Source: UBA1020 sp964520495
GTDB taxonomy: Bacteria; Patescibacteriota; Saccharimonadia; Saccharimonadales; Saccharimonadaceae
Length of the DNA stretch: 64,000 nucleotides
Assembly: GCA_964520495.1 (NCBI GenBank)
Contig: CAZFMZ010000001.1
Coordinates: 124,001-188,000, forward strand
Direction: 5' to 3'
Of the stretch, positions 43,997-51,165 are shown piece by piece (the stretch's first letter is position 1; every line of letters begins with the position of its first letter). A model generated the notes under the pieces. The model searched no databases. It was not told the origin of the DNA and saw only the letters and a program-made list of their open reading frames with translations. The position numbers and the translations under genes are program-made.

Positions 43997-44855
43997 CGGC
44001 GATGATTTCTCCAGTGACATAGGACGACTCATCGCTGGCCAGGAAGACGTAGGCGCCGGCAAGTTCGGCTGGTTGGCCTGCCCTGCCCATCGGTGACTGA
44101 GTTCCGAACTGGGTCAGTTTCTCCATCGGTTGTCCGTAGCTAGGCTGAAGCGGGGTCCAGATCGGGCCTGGTGCGACGCCGTTCACGCGGATACCTTTTT
44201 CTACCAGTTGAGCTGCCAGCCCTTTAGTGAAGTTGGCGATGGCCGCCTTGGTGGCAGCGTAATCAAGCAAGCCCTCCGAAGGCTTGTACGCCTGGATTGA
44301 CGTCGTATTGATAATGGTCGCCCCTGCCGGTAGGTATTTCATTGCGGCGCGCACTATCCAGAACATCGCAAATACGTTGACCGTGAACGTCGCCGTCAAT
44401 TGCTCGGTAGACAGTTTGCTAATGTCATCGACATATACCTGTTTGCCGGCATTGTTGACCACCAGGTCTAAGCCGCCCAGTTCCTTGGCGGCAGTCTCGA
44501 CCAATTGTATGCAGAACGCTTCATCGGCCAGGTCACCCTCGATACATACTGCCTTGCGCCCGGCAGCTTCGATCTCCGCCTTCACTATGTCGGCGTCGAC
44601 CTTCTCACTCGGCAAATAGTTGATGGCAACATCGGCACCCTCGCGCGCATAGGCGATGGCAACGGCCCGACCGATGCCAGAATCGCCTCCGGTAATCAAC
44701 GCTTTACGGCCTTTCAGCCGGCCGTGGCCGACATAGCTGTCGATGCCATGGTCAGCCTTCGGTTGTAGTTTGGTGTCAAGACCCGGCTCGGGCTGTCGCT
44801 GCTCGGGAATGTCAGGTTGGGGGTATTTGGTAGTCGGATCAATCAGGTCGCTCAT
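43971..44855 (-). CDS. Short-chain dehydrogenase/reductase (YhdF/YdaD-like)
   Basis: 294 residues. NAD(P)-binding TGGDSGIGRAVA, VNNAGKQ, INTTSIQAYKPSEG and the catalytic YAATK. The PQP-rich N-terminal extension is typical of general-stress SDRs such as Bacillus YdaD/GspA39. AAAGGAGA precedes the ATG. Third gene of a stress-like unit with chaB and a flavin oxidoreductase. The substrate is unknown. Confidence 0.93.
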   Translation of the reverse strand: MSDLIDPTTKYPQPDIPEQRQPEPGLDTKLQPKADHGIDSYVGHGRLKGRKALITGGDSGIGRAVAIAYAREGADVAINYLPSEKVDADIVKAEIEAAGRKAVCIEGDLADEAFCIQLVETAAKELGGLDLVVNNAGKQVYVDDISKLSTEQLTATFTVNVFAMFWIVRAAMKYLPAGATIINTTSIQAYKPSEGLLDYAATKAAIANFTKGLAAQLVEKGIRVNGVAPGPIWTPLQPSYGQPMEKLTQFGTQSPMGRAGQPAELAGAYVFLASDESSYVTGEIIAVTGGMPIS

Positions 44856-44875
44856 GCGTGTTCGTCTCCTTTACT

Positions 44876-45103
44876 TTATTTCTTATGCCACTTGCCATCG
44901 TCGCCTTTTTGGTACGACTGTTTTACGGCGTTCCACGCCACCTTGTGGGAGGTTGTTTCGCGGTCTTCGTCACCACGGCGGCTTTCAGCCTGTTTGTATT
45001 GATCCCAGGCACTGTTGAAGGCTTTTTTGTAGATGTCCTGGGCGTGAGCTGGCAGCACGTTCGTAACGCTGTCAGGTAGTTCGTTGGTTGAGTTATAGGG
45101 CAT
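44876..45103 (-). CDS. ChaB family protein
   Basis: 75 residues: MPYNSTNELPDSVTNVLP, AHAQDIYKKAFNSAWDQY and KVAWNAVKQSYQKGDDGKW match the ChaB domain. Family function is poorly defined, linked to cation transport regulation in E. coli. A very strong Shine-Dalgarno (AAGGAGGA) precedes the ATG. Internal gene of the stress-like operon. Confidence 0.9.
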   Translation of the reverse strand: MPYNSTNELPDSVTNVLPAHAQDIYKKAFNSAWDQYKQAESRRGDEDRETTSHKVAWNAVKQSYQKGDDGKWHKK

Positions 45104-45129
45104 TTCTTCCTCCTTCTCCTTCAGTGCTT

Positions 45130-45837
45130 TTAGCGGTATTCGGGATTCTCAAACCCCCAGCGTTCGCCGCGCTCCCACTGCTCGGGCAGGTTGCCTTCGG
45201 TCGGGACGCCGCCCGCATCTTTCAATAGCTTCGCTAGGTGCAGCAGGTTATGAGTCATGAAAGTGATGTTGCGGTTAGTAAAGTCACTCTCCGGGCCGCC
45301 GGATCCTTCATCGAGATAGCTGGGGCCGGGTCCGACCGGGCCGATCCAGCCGACGTCTGCCGCTGGCGGAATAGTGAAACCAATGTGTTGCAGGCTGTAG
45401 AGAACGTTCATGGCGCAGTGTTTGACGCCGTCCTCATTGCCGGTGATGATAGCGCCGCCAACCTTGCCGTAGTAGGCGTATTGTCCCTTGTCGTTCAGTT
45501 CGGCAGAGTTACCGTACAAACGTTCGATCAGCTTCTTGGTCTGCGAACTGTTGTCGCCGAGCCAGATGGGACCGCACACCACGACGATGTCAGCCCGGGC
45601 CACCTTCTCAAATAGCCGCGGCCATTCATCCTGCTGCCAACCATGCTCGCGCATATCAGGTTGGACGCCGCTCGCGATGTCATGATCGATCGTACGGATG
45701 AGTTCAGTCGAGGCGCCTTTCTCTTCCATCAGTTTCATGCTGGCGCGCAGCAGGCCTTCGGTGTTGCTGACTTCCGGTGAGCGTTTCAGGGTGCCATTGA
45801 AGAACAGCGCGTGTATCCCGTCAAATCGGGTCGTCAT
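45130..45837 (-). CDS. NAD(P)H-dependent FMN reductase/flavodoxin-like protein
   Basis: 235 residues from the ATG at 45837, chosen because AAGGAGG lies about 10 nt upstream; the ATG at 45861 lies before that site. Flavodoxin-fold features: FFNGTLKRSPEVSNTEGLL (phosphate loop), VVVCGPIWLGDNSSQTKKLIERL and KVGGAIITGNEDG. Probably reduces quinones or other electrophiles. First gene of the chaB-SDR unit. Confidence 0.88.
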   Translation of the reverse strand: MTTRFDGIHALFFNGTLKRSPEVSNTEGLLRASMKLMEEKGASTELIRTIDHDIASGVQPDMREHGWQQDEWPRLFEKVARADIVVVCGPIWLGDNSSQTKKLIERLYGNSAELNDKGQYAYYGKVGGAIITGNEDGVKHCAMNVLYSLQHIGFTIPPAADVGWIGPVGPGPSYLDEGSGGPESDFTNRNITFMTHNLLHLAKLLKDAGGVPTEGNLPEQWERGERWGFENPEYR

Positions 45838-45905
45838 GGATGGGCTACCTCCTTCTTTCACCAGTCTATGCCTTGTTTCTGAGAATCAGCTGAAATCAAC
45901 GGGTA

Positions 45906-45942
45906 GCAAAACGCGCCCCTCTCGCAAGAAAGGGGCGCGTTC
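45906..45942 (-). terminator. Terminator after the 45965 gene
   Basis: AACGCGCCCC/GGGGCGCGTT stem with a 12-nt loop and TTTT on the minus strand. It separates the small gene at 45965 from the downstream stress operon. Confidence 0.85.
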
Positions 45943-45964
45943 ACACGGAGATTTTCAGGACCGG

Positions 45965-46216
45965 TTATCCGCTGACGGATACCAGCGTCCAAAGACCACC
46001 GCGGTTGTCACTGCGCAGTCGGAACTGCTGCTGGCCATCGCTCAGTGTCAGAATCTGACTGAGCCGGGTACCCGAACGGACGATGCAGCTTAGGCCGGCG
46101 TCGATAAAATCGTACGTCCTGCCGTCGAACTCCATCTGCCGTGGGTACGCCGTCAGGTTCTTCTTGAACCCTACGGCCGTGACGTTGACTTGTTTGTTAA
46201 TGATTGTGTTGTGCAT
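45965..46216 (-). CDS. Small hypothetical protein with long leader
   Basis: 83 residues, predicted all-beta: VNVTAVGFKKNLTAYPRQMEF, TYDFIDAGLSCIVRSG and QQFRLRSDNRGGLWTLVSV. GGAG lies about 7 nt before the ATG. It sits between a strong distant promoter (leader of about 240 nt) and its own terminator, so it is a one-gene unit that may be controlled by its leader. Family unknown. Confidence 0.7.
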   Translation of the reverse strand: MHNTIINKQVNVTAVGFKKNLTAYPRQMEFDGRTYDFIDAGLSCIVRSGTRLSQILTLSDGQQQFRLRSDNRGGLWTLVSVSG

Positions 46217-46489
46217 ATTCTACTCCCAGTTCCCCGCCATTTTCATCAAATGGAGCGGAAGCTAATGTTTAATTAGCGAACGGATTTTGGAGTGAAGCGA
46301 AAACCGAAAGGGTTGGCCGACCGTTCGGAACCATCCTGTTTACGGCCTTCACCGATGTTGAATATGAGGCGACCTTACAGATAAGGGCACCGATGTGAAG
46401 GTAAAGCCTGCCGGTAGAAAGTGCCCGTTTGATGAGCCCAGTACTGACATAGCCATAACCAGTATAGTCCTAAAATCAGGGCGTATCAA
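46217..46489 (-). promoter_or_regulatory. Promoter TTGATA-N17-TATACT and 240-nt leader
   Basis: TTGATA (46484-46489) and TATACT (46461-46466) with a 17-nt spacer give a transcript start near 46454. The region down to 46217 holds no gene. It can fold locally (GGGCAC...GTGCCC; AACC/GGTT) and repeats ACATCGGTG twice. It may be a riboswitch-like leader or a small RNA; it matches no class I recognise. Confidence 0.55.
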
Positions 46490-47367
46490 TGCGCGAGTGG
46501 GTATCGGATACGTACCGCGCCCGGTTTGATCGAGGCGTGTAGTGGCGTTGACAGCTTTACTTCCCCGTCCAGCTCAACCGGCTGAGGAGAATCGGTCAAT
46601 ATCTCAAAATCACGGCCAATCATATATGAAGCATGCGCGACCTTTCGGCGTGGCCCGACATAAAAGTCTAGCAAGTGTTTGGCGAAGCTCAGCTTGGAAC
46701 GGCCGCCTAACGCGAAGACGATCAGTTCACGGTTATCGACCGAAGCGTCCGCTGCCAATAGGCGACCGCCATGGTAGCGTCCGTTGGCGATGATCAGCTG
46801 GTGCGTCTCGACATGGATCTGTAGCCCGCCGCGTGTGTCGCGTATCGTGGCCCGGAAGGGTGCATGTCGCATGAACGTCGCCAGGCCCACCAGCCCATAG
46901 GCAGCGCGGCCAAAGCGCCGCTTAGCTGCGTTGGTAACGTTGCGGGCCGTACGGGCGGATAGGCCGATACCGGCCACGTTGGTGAAAAAATCGCCATTAA
47001 TGCTACCAAGGTCGACCCGGCGTGCCCGGGCGTTCGCCGCCACACCAACAGCACCCTCGATATCAAGCGGCAGATTGAGGCTACGGGCGAAGTTATTGGT
47101 CGTACCGAGCGGCAGCAGCGCTAACATGACGTCGCGACCGGCCACATGGTCGACCACTTCGCTAATGGTACCATCACCCCCGCCCACGATGAGCAGCTTC
47201 GGTTTGCGTGCCAGGATCGTCGCGATTGTTTCGCCGATATCGTCGTGTTTCGTCAGTTTCGTGGTGGCCGTAATCGTCACACCCTCAGCCTCGAGACAGT
47301 GGTGAATATATGCCAGTGACCGTCGGGCCTGACGTGAGCGTGGGTTGATGAGCAGCTCTGCTTTCAT
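46486..47367 (-). CDS. Diacylglycerol kinase-family lipid kinase (YegS/BmrU-like)
   Basis: 293 residues from the ATG at 47367. INPRSRQ at the N terminus, the nucleotide-binding VGGGDGTISEVVD, PLGTTNNFARSL and VELDGE near the end are diagnostic. Likely phosphorylates diacylglycerol or a related lipid. TATACT (47374-47379) ends 6 nt before this start. It diverges from a flippase-like gene. Confidence 0.93.
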   Translation of the reverse strand: MKAELLINPRSRQARRSLAYIHHCLEAEGVTITATTKLTKHDDIGETIATILARKPKLLIVGGGDGTISEVVDHVAGRDVMLALLPLGTTNNFARSLNLPLDIEGAVGVAANARARRVDLGSINGDFFTNVAGIGLSARTARNVTNAAKRRFGRAAYGLVGLATFMRHAPFRATIRDTRGGLQIHVETHQLIIANGRYHGGRLLAADASVDNRELIVFALGGRSKLSFAKHLLDFYVGPRRKVAHASYMIGRDFEILTDSPQPVELDGEVKLSTPLHASIKPGAVRIRYPLAH

Positions 47368-47430
47368 ATCCGTAGTATAGGCGCATTGTCGTTCAGTCCG
47401 CAATGTCAGGGTACGGTATAATGAAACGAT

Positions 47431-48369
47431 ATGAAAGGCCGCAGACGCCATATTATCAAGTTCCTTCCCCTGGCTATCGGAGTGCTGTTGTTAACCGTAG
47501 GGGCGCTTTTTGTCCCGTGGCGCGAGGTCGTACCTTATCTCATGACACTAACCCCGCTCAGCTACGGCCTCATCCTTGGCCTTGGCATGGCGTTTTATCT
47601 GGCGCGGATCATGCGCTACAACTACATGCTGCGCGTACTCAAGGCGCCTCACTCATTCCGTCGCACCGTCGTGGCATATTTTGAGGCGCAGCCAGTATCT
47701 CTGATACCTGGTGGCGAGGCCTATCGCACGATCACCCTGAAGAAGCATATTGACGTGCCGTTCTCGAAGAGCGTGCCTGTAGTGTTCCTGCAATCGTTCA
47801 CCGAGAACATCGGTTTGGTCGTGCTAGCACTTATCAGCGCCATGCTACTGAAACAACAGATCGTTATCGTGCTGGCGTTAGCGTTCGTTTATATCATCAT
47901 CCTGCTACTGCTACGGACCCGCCGAACTGCTGACCGTAGCCGCCGGGTACTCAACAAACTGCCATTCGTCAATCTGGCGAAAGCGAAGTTCATGGCATTC
48001 ATCGGCAAGAACAAAACGCTATTGAGTGGCGCCAGCCTGGTGGTACTGTTGCTGACCAGCGTGGTCTCGACACTCATCGCCTCCCTGCTCCTGCTGCTGA
48101 TTGCCAATGACATGGGAATCGAGTTCAATTTCGCACAGGCGGTCGTGGCCTTCACGCTCCCGACAGTATTGCAGAACGTCACCTTCCTTCCCGGCGGCAT
48201 CGGCGTGAACGAGCAAGGCTCGGTGGGTATCATGGTGCTGCTCGGCGCAAGCCTGCCGGCTGCTGTGGCCCTGACCATTATCATGCGTTTGGTCACGCTC
48301 GGACTAGGCGTGGTGCTAGGTCTGTTAACGATAGCGGTGGCGAAGGTTCACCCGGCAATCGAATCATAA
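47431..48369 (+). CDS. UPF0104/YbhN-like (MprF N-terminal-type) membrane protein
   Basis: 312 residues with about eight helices. The segments EAQPVSLIPGGEAYRTITLKK and QNVTFLPGGIGVNEQGSVG match the lysylphosphatidylglycerol-synthase transmembrane/UPF0104 family, whose members flip or modify lipids. No C-terminal synthase domain. TATAAT (47417-47422) ends 8 nt before the ATG. The divergent lipid kinase suggests joint work in membrane lipid metabolism. Confidence 0.85.
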   Translation: MKGRRRHIIKFLPLAIGVLLLTVGALFVPWREVVPYLMTLTPLSYGLILGLGMAFYLARIMRYNYMLRVLKAPHSFRRTVVAYFEAQPVSLIPGGEAYRTITLKKHIDVPFSKSVPVVFLQSFTENIGLVVLALISAMLLKQQIVIVLALAFVYIIILLLLRTRRTADRSRRVLNKLPFVNLAKAKFMAFIGKNKTLLSGASLVVLLLTSVVSTLIASLLLLLIANDMGIEFNFAQAVVAFTLPTVLQNVTFLPGGIGVNEQGSVGIMVLLGASLPAAVALTIIMRLVTLGLGVVLGLLTIAVAKVHPAIES

Positions 48370-48384
48370 ATTGACCGACAGCTA

Positions 48385-48413
48385 TTGTAAATGTAACTAC
48401 AAACTGATATAAT
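48385..48413 (+). promoter_or_regulatory. Promoter TTGTAA-N17-TATAAT
   Basis: TTGTAA (48385-48390), 17-nt spacer and TATAAT (48408-48413), reading into the 28-codon gene at 48445. Confidence 0.75.
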
Positions 48414-48444
48414 AAAGAATTAACCAAGAACGGAGATTAACACC

Positions 48445-48531
48445 ATGGCAAAACAACGAAACCGCCACAGCGCAGATATCAAGCGCGCGCTGAAGAAAAA
48501 ACTGCGCACCAACAATCAGCGCAACGCGTAA
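48445..48531 (+). CDS. 28-residue very basic protein
   Basis: Own promoter, a GGAG ribosome site about 9 nt before the ATG, and a strong terminator 23 nt after the stop make this a complete short gene. The peptide starts MAKQRNRHSADIKRALKKKL and contains 11 Lys/Arg with one Asp. It resembles small ribosomal or RNA-binding proteins (THX/bS22 style) in composition, not clearly in sequence. A role on the ribosome is a guess. Confidence 0.75.
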   Translation: MAKQRNRHSADIKRALKKKLRTNNQRNA

Positions 48532-48553
48532 GGATATATTTTCTCAGAGAAGT

Positions 48554-48588
48554 AAAATAGGCTTCGCTTTCACGAAGCCTATTTTATT
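48554..48588. terminator. Strong terminator after the 28-codon gene
   Basis: A perfect 13-bp stem with core GGCTTCG/CGAAGCC (48560-48579) and flanking AAAA/TTTT runs on each side. It works on the plus strand and may also stop minus-strand transcripts from the cassette region. Confidence 0.9.
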
Positions 48589-48595
48589 AGCTGGA

Positions 48596-48635
48596 TGACT
48601 GGGGATAGTGGATGTGTTTCAGGAAGAAATATCTA
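48596..48635 (-). repeat. Cassette-end repeat, copy 1
   Basis: Shares TGACTGGGG...GTGGATGTGTTT...AGGAAGAAA...ATCTA with the element at 49339-49377. It lies after the stop of the 48697 gene. Confidence 0.7.
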
Positions 48636-48696
48636 GGACAGCTCTCCGGCTATTGGAAGATGATGAACTTTATGTATTGACCCCCCTTGTTCTTCG

Positions 48697-49260
48697 TTAA
48701 CGTATAGCACGTTCACTTGAGCCATCCAGACAGAGGCCAACTACTTCCTTGGGAATATCAAGGCCATCAACTTTTTCACAACCGAACCATGCATCACCTG
48801 TATGATAAGCAACTAGCTTCCAAGTACCAGCATCATCTTTTAGGGCGAATGCCCCGGCGTTGCTACCGCAGCCTCCTGCAACATATACCCAGGTCTGATT
48901 CTCATTTATCCTGCCGTGCTGTTTGTATTCGATGGGGCCAAGAGAGGGGCCTGATTTGATAACTTTGGTAAGTTTATTAACATCAAAATCATTTGATCCA
49001 TCGCTAATACCTAAGCTGCAACCATTCGGTAGCGCTTCTACAAGGGCTGCTTTCGTCAACGGAGCTTTTGAAACTTCAGTCTTTTGAGACTCATCGTTTG
49101 CTTTATTGTTTGAATCCGTCTTAACGACTTCTGTCTTCGTTACAACCGGCTCTTTGTGTATAAAGTTTTGCCAGAAGATAAATCCAAGTGCTCCGACAAG
49201 GGCCACTATGAGACCGATGATAAGAAATGCGTGTGCGAAGCCTATTTGTTGAGATTTCAT
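48697..49260 (-). CDS. Signal-anchored variable protein, copy 1
   Basis: 187 residues. N-terminal MKSQQIGFAHAFLIIGLIV anchor, a Lys/Ser/Glu linker (40-65) and a C-terminal domain with four Cys (NGCSLG, GGCGSN, WFGCEKV, GLCLDG), probably exported. The first 36 codons and the upstream region are nearly identical in DNA to those of the gene at 49424, but the rest is unrelated. Base and codon use is AT-rich compared with neighbours, suggesting a different origin. Function unknown. Confidence 0.75.
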   Translation of the reverse strand: MKSQQIGFAHAFLIIGLIVALVGALGFIFWQNFIHKEPVVTKTEVVKTDSNNKANDESQKTEVSKAPLTKAALVEALPNGCSLGISDGSNDFDVNKLTKVIKSGPSLGPIEYKQHGRINENQTWVYVAGGCGSNAGAFALKDDAGTWKLVAYHTGDAWFGCEKVDGLDIPKEVVGLCLDGSSERAIR

Positions 49261-49345
49261 TGATGCCCCATGTTATGTAATTGTCTCCATTAAATCAAAA
49301 ACAGACCACGATAGAAAGTCTGTTTAGCTTAAGCAACTTGGCTGG
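49155..49345 (-). repeat. Duplicated block, copy 1
   Basis: Contains a tRNA-Gln 3'-end-like piece (GCCCCAGCCAAG on the minus strand), a terminator, and the first 36 codons of the 49260 gene. It matches 50103-50300 closely in sequence and order. Confidence 0.8.
49296..49326 (-). terminator. Terminator inside duplicated block, copy 1
   Basis: AAACAGAC/GTCTGTTT stem with TTTTTG on the minus strand. Copy of the tRNA-Gln terminator at 50246-50276. Confidence 0.75.
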
Positions 49346-49377
49346 GGCTGGCGGATGTGTTTAGGAAGAAAACATCT
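49339..49377 (-). repeat. Cassette-end repeat, copy 2 (tRNA 3'-end-like)
   Basis: On the minus strand it reads ...ACATCCGCCAGCCCCAGCCA, resembling the tRNA-Gln end ...AATCCCTCCGCCCCAGCCA, and also matches the 48596 repeat. It lies after the stop of the 49424 gene. Confidence 0.7.
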
Positions 49378-49423
49378 ATGTATGCGGCCCCCTCGACAGG
49401 CTTGTTTGCCGCTGCAATGGCAA

Positions 49424-50212
49424 CTAGTTCAATACTTCTATGTCTTTAACTCCAGCGTCTAGTTCATTGAAGATTTGTTCAGAGTCTACGGTAGAAGGGT
49501 CGTTCTCAGTAGGGCCCATATATCCAACGTGCCTAAGCTCTATCTTCACAATGTTTTCGTTAATCACCATGAAGTATGTTCTTATTGTTGTGCCAGCATC
49601 TCCAACTGTCCCACGGTAAACCTTTACGTTATCCGCCATGAACGAAGGTACTGTCGCAGCTATGCTAAACTCGCCAGATGTTTTATATGAATCTGTCGCC
49701 GAGTCGTAAGTCCGCGTTGGAAATTTAGTATTGCTAAGTAACCCCGTCTCGACATCATAGTAAGTCTCTTGTAGCCCATGCCCAACACCAGCATAGCCAC
49801 TACGAAGCGGCTCATTGGCTATAGTAAACGTGAAATCGTCATTCCCTGTAATCGCAGCGGAATAAACGATATTCGAACTTCCAGCGGATATTTTCGTAGA
49901 AGGGTCTAGTCCTCCTTTGAACACTTCATAATTAGTGGTTTTATTAAGCTTTGACAAAAAAATACTAGGCAGCTGGAGCTTTATTCCTACCTGCGGGGAG
50001 CAGAATGTATTAGTTCCTGCAGCTATACCTTCTTGGCCTTCACACGGATCAGACGAATCCACCGGTTGCGTATTATTGCTGTTCGATGTAGATCTTGTTG
50101 AATCCTTCTCTATGTAGTTCTGCCAAAAGATAAATCCAAGTGCCCCGACAAGGGTCACTATGAGACCGATGATAAGAAATGCGTGTGCGAAGCCAGTCTG
50201 TTCAGATTTCAT
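49424..50212 (-). CDS. Signal-anchored variable protein, copy 2
   Basis: 262 residues. Same N-terminal anchor as the 48697 gene (MKSEQTGFAHAFLIIGLIV), then a Ser/Asn/Thr linker and a C-terminal beta-rich domain (GIKLQLPSIFLSKLNK, GNDDFTFTIANE) with two Cys. Probably secreted and anchored. AAAGGA lies about 5 nt before the ATG. AT-rich like its paralogue. Located directly downstream of tRNA-Gln and its terminator. Function unknown. Confidence 0.75.
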   Translation of the reverse strand: MKSEQTGFAHAFLIIGLIVTLVGALGFIFWQNYIEKDSTRSTSNSNNTQPVDSSDPCEGQEGIAAGTNTFCSPQVGIKLQLPSIFLSKLNKTTNYEVFKGGLDPSTKISAGSSNIVYSAAITGNDDFTFTIANEPLRSGYAGVGHGLQETYYDVETGLLSNTKFPTRTYDSATDSYKTSGEFSIAATVPSFMADNVKVYRGTVGDAGTTIRTYFMVINENIVKIELRHVGYMGPTENDPSTVDSEQIFNELDAGVKDIEVLN

Positions 50213-50300
50213 TGATATCCTTTATTGAAAGTATCTTTATTTAATCAAAAACAGACCTCACTTGGAAGTCTGTTTAGCATAAGCGTCTTGGCTGGGGCGG
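50103..50300 (-). repeat. Duplicated block, copy 2 (tRNA-Gln 3' end, terminator, anchor codons)
   Basis: Runs from the tRNA-Gln acceptor end through the terminator to codon 36 of the 50212 gene. Partner of 49155-49345; the high DNA identity points to a recent duplication. Confidence 0.8.
50246..50276 (-). terminator. Terminator of tRNA-Gln
   Basis: AAACAGAC (50249-50256) pairs with GTCTGTTT (50268-50275); TTTTTG follows on the minus strand, 13 nt after the tRNA CCA. Confidence 0.8.
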
Positions 50301-50363
50301 AGGGATTCGAACCCCCGAATGCCAGGACCAAAACCTGGTGCCTTACCACTTGGCGACTCCCGC
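50289..50363 (-). tRNA. tRNA-Gln(TTG), mismatched acceptor stem, possibly chimeric
   Basis: 75 nt, anticodon TTG (complement of 50329-50331), T loop TTCGAAT, encoded CCA. The 3' acceptor strand is CGCCCCA, but the 5' strand is GCGGGAG, leaving three mismatches. The matching 5' strand TGGGGCG occurs in the second copy at 50490-50496. A mis-joined assembly is the simplest explanation. Confidence 0.75.
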
Positions 50364-50437
50364 ATGTAGATGATGCTTTTAACGATGATTTGATGTCTTA
50401 TTCGTTCTGGCAGACGACCCCCGAATGTCCCGCCAAG

Positions 50438-50447
50438 NNNNNNNNNN
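50438..50447. other. Assembly gap (10 N)
   Basis: Ten N characters inside a tandem tRNA-Gln region with a 40-bp exact repeat on both sides. Order and spacing of the tRNA genes here are unreliable. Confidence 0.99.
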
Positions 50448-50496
50448 CCGAATGCCAGGACCAAAACCTGGTGCCTTACCACTTGGCCACGCCCCA
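50448..50496 (-). tRNA. tRNA-Gln(TTG), 3' part lost in gap
   Basis: 5' half with acceptor strand TGGGGCG, D arm and the full anticodon arm with TTG. It shares about 40 nt exactly with the first copy. A TACAAT box lies about 16 nt upstream. The 3' end is replaced by N. Confidence 0.8.
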
Positions 50497-50543
50497 ATGC
50501 GCAGTAGTTATTGTACCATATCAACCCCTATGGAGAAGGTAAT

Positions 50544-50575
50544 GAAACACCGCCCGTGGGCGTGGGCGGTGTTGA
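50544..50575. terminator. Terminator between Gre factor and tRNA-Gln
   Basis: AACACCGCCC (50546-50555) with GGGCGGTGTT (50564-50573), loop of 8. It follows the greA-like gene on the minus strand. Confidence 0.75.
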
Positions 50576-50600
50576 CTGATGGTGGGCGTAAGTAAAACGG

Positions 50601-51071
50601 TTACGAGATCCGGACGAGCTTCAGCTGGTTGGTGCCGAGGCCACTTCCCCATTTGATCGTCTCCTCGATAGTTCGGCCAAGCAATGTCTTACCGAGAGGG
50701 CTGTTAGCTGAGATACGACCGTCGCTCGGATTGGCTTCGATACTATCGACCAGCTGGTAGCGTACCAGGCGACCATTGGTGTCAATGAGTTCGACGACCG
50801 AACCAAGCGCCACGCGCAGGGCATCACGTTTGCGCGGGAATAGCTGAGCATTCATCAGGTACATCTGCTTGTCGGCTAACTGGCTCTCGACAATCTCAAG
50901 TTCTGCGAGTTTTTCAATCCGGGCCAGACGCTGGTCGTGAGTGTCCGTCTTATCAAGCTCGCGTAACTCGGCAATGATCTGCTGCTGCTTGCGCTCCAGT
51001 TTTGCGACAGCTTTCTTCAGTTCCTTCATACCACGTTTGCTCAGTAGGATGGTCTTTTGTGCGGTTTGCAT
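50601..51071 (-). CDS. GreA/GreB-family transcription elongation factor
   Basis: 156 residues. N-terminal antiparallel coiled coil (KRGMKELKKAVAKLERKQQQ...) and C-terminal FKBP-like domain with VVELIDTNGRLVRYQLV and GRISANSPLGKTLLGR, the GreA core signature. It binds the RNA polymerase secondary channel and rescues paused complexes. AGGAGGA precedes the ATG. A small hairpin (AAGGTG/CACCTT) lies in the leader after a TATAGT box. Confidence 0.9.
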   Translation of the reverse strand: MQTAQKTILLSKRGMKELKKAVAKLERKQQQIIAELRELDKTDTHDQRLARIEKLAELEIVESQLADKQMYLMNAQLFPRKRDALRVALGSVVELIDTNGRLVRYQLVDSIEANPSDGRISANSPLGKTLLGRTIEETIKWGSGLGTNQLKLVRIS

Positions 51072-51165
51072 AGTGTTCCTCCTGTTTGACTTTTAAGGTG
51101 TATTCCACCTTGTGGCTTTCACTATACGACTTGAAACTGAGAATAGTCTGAAAAAATAAAAAACG

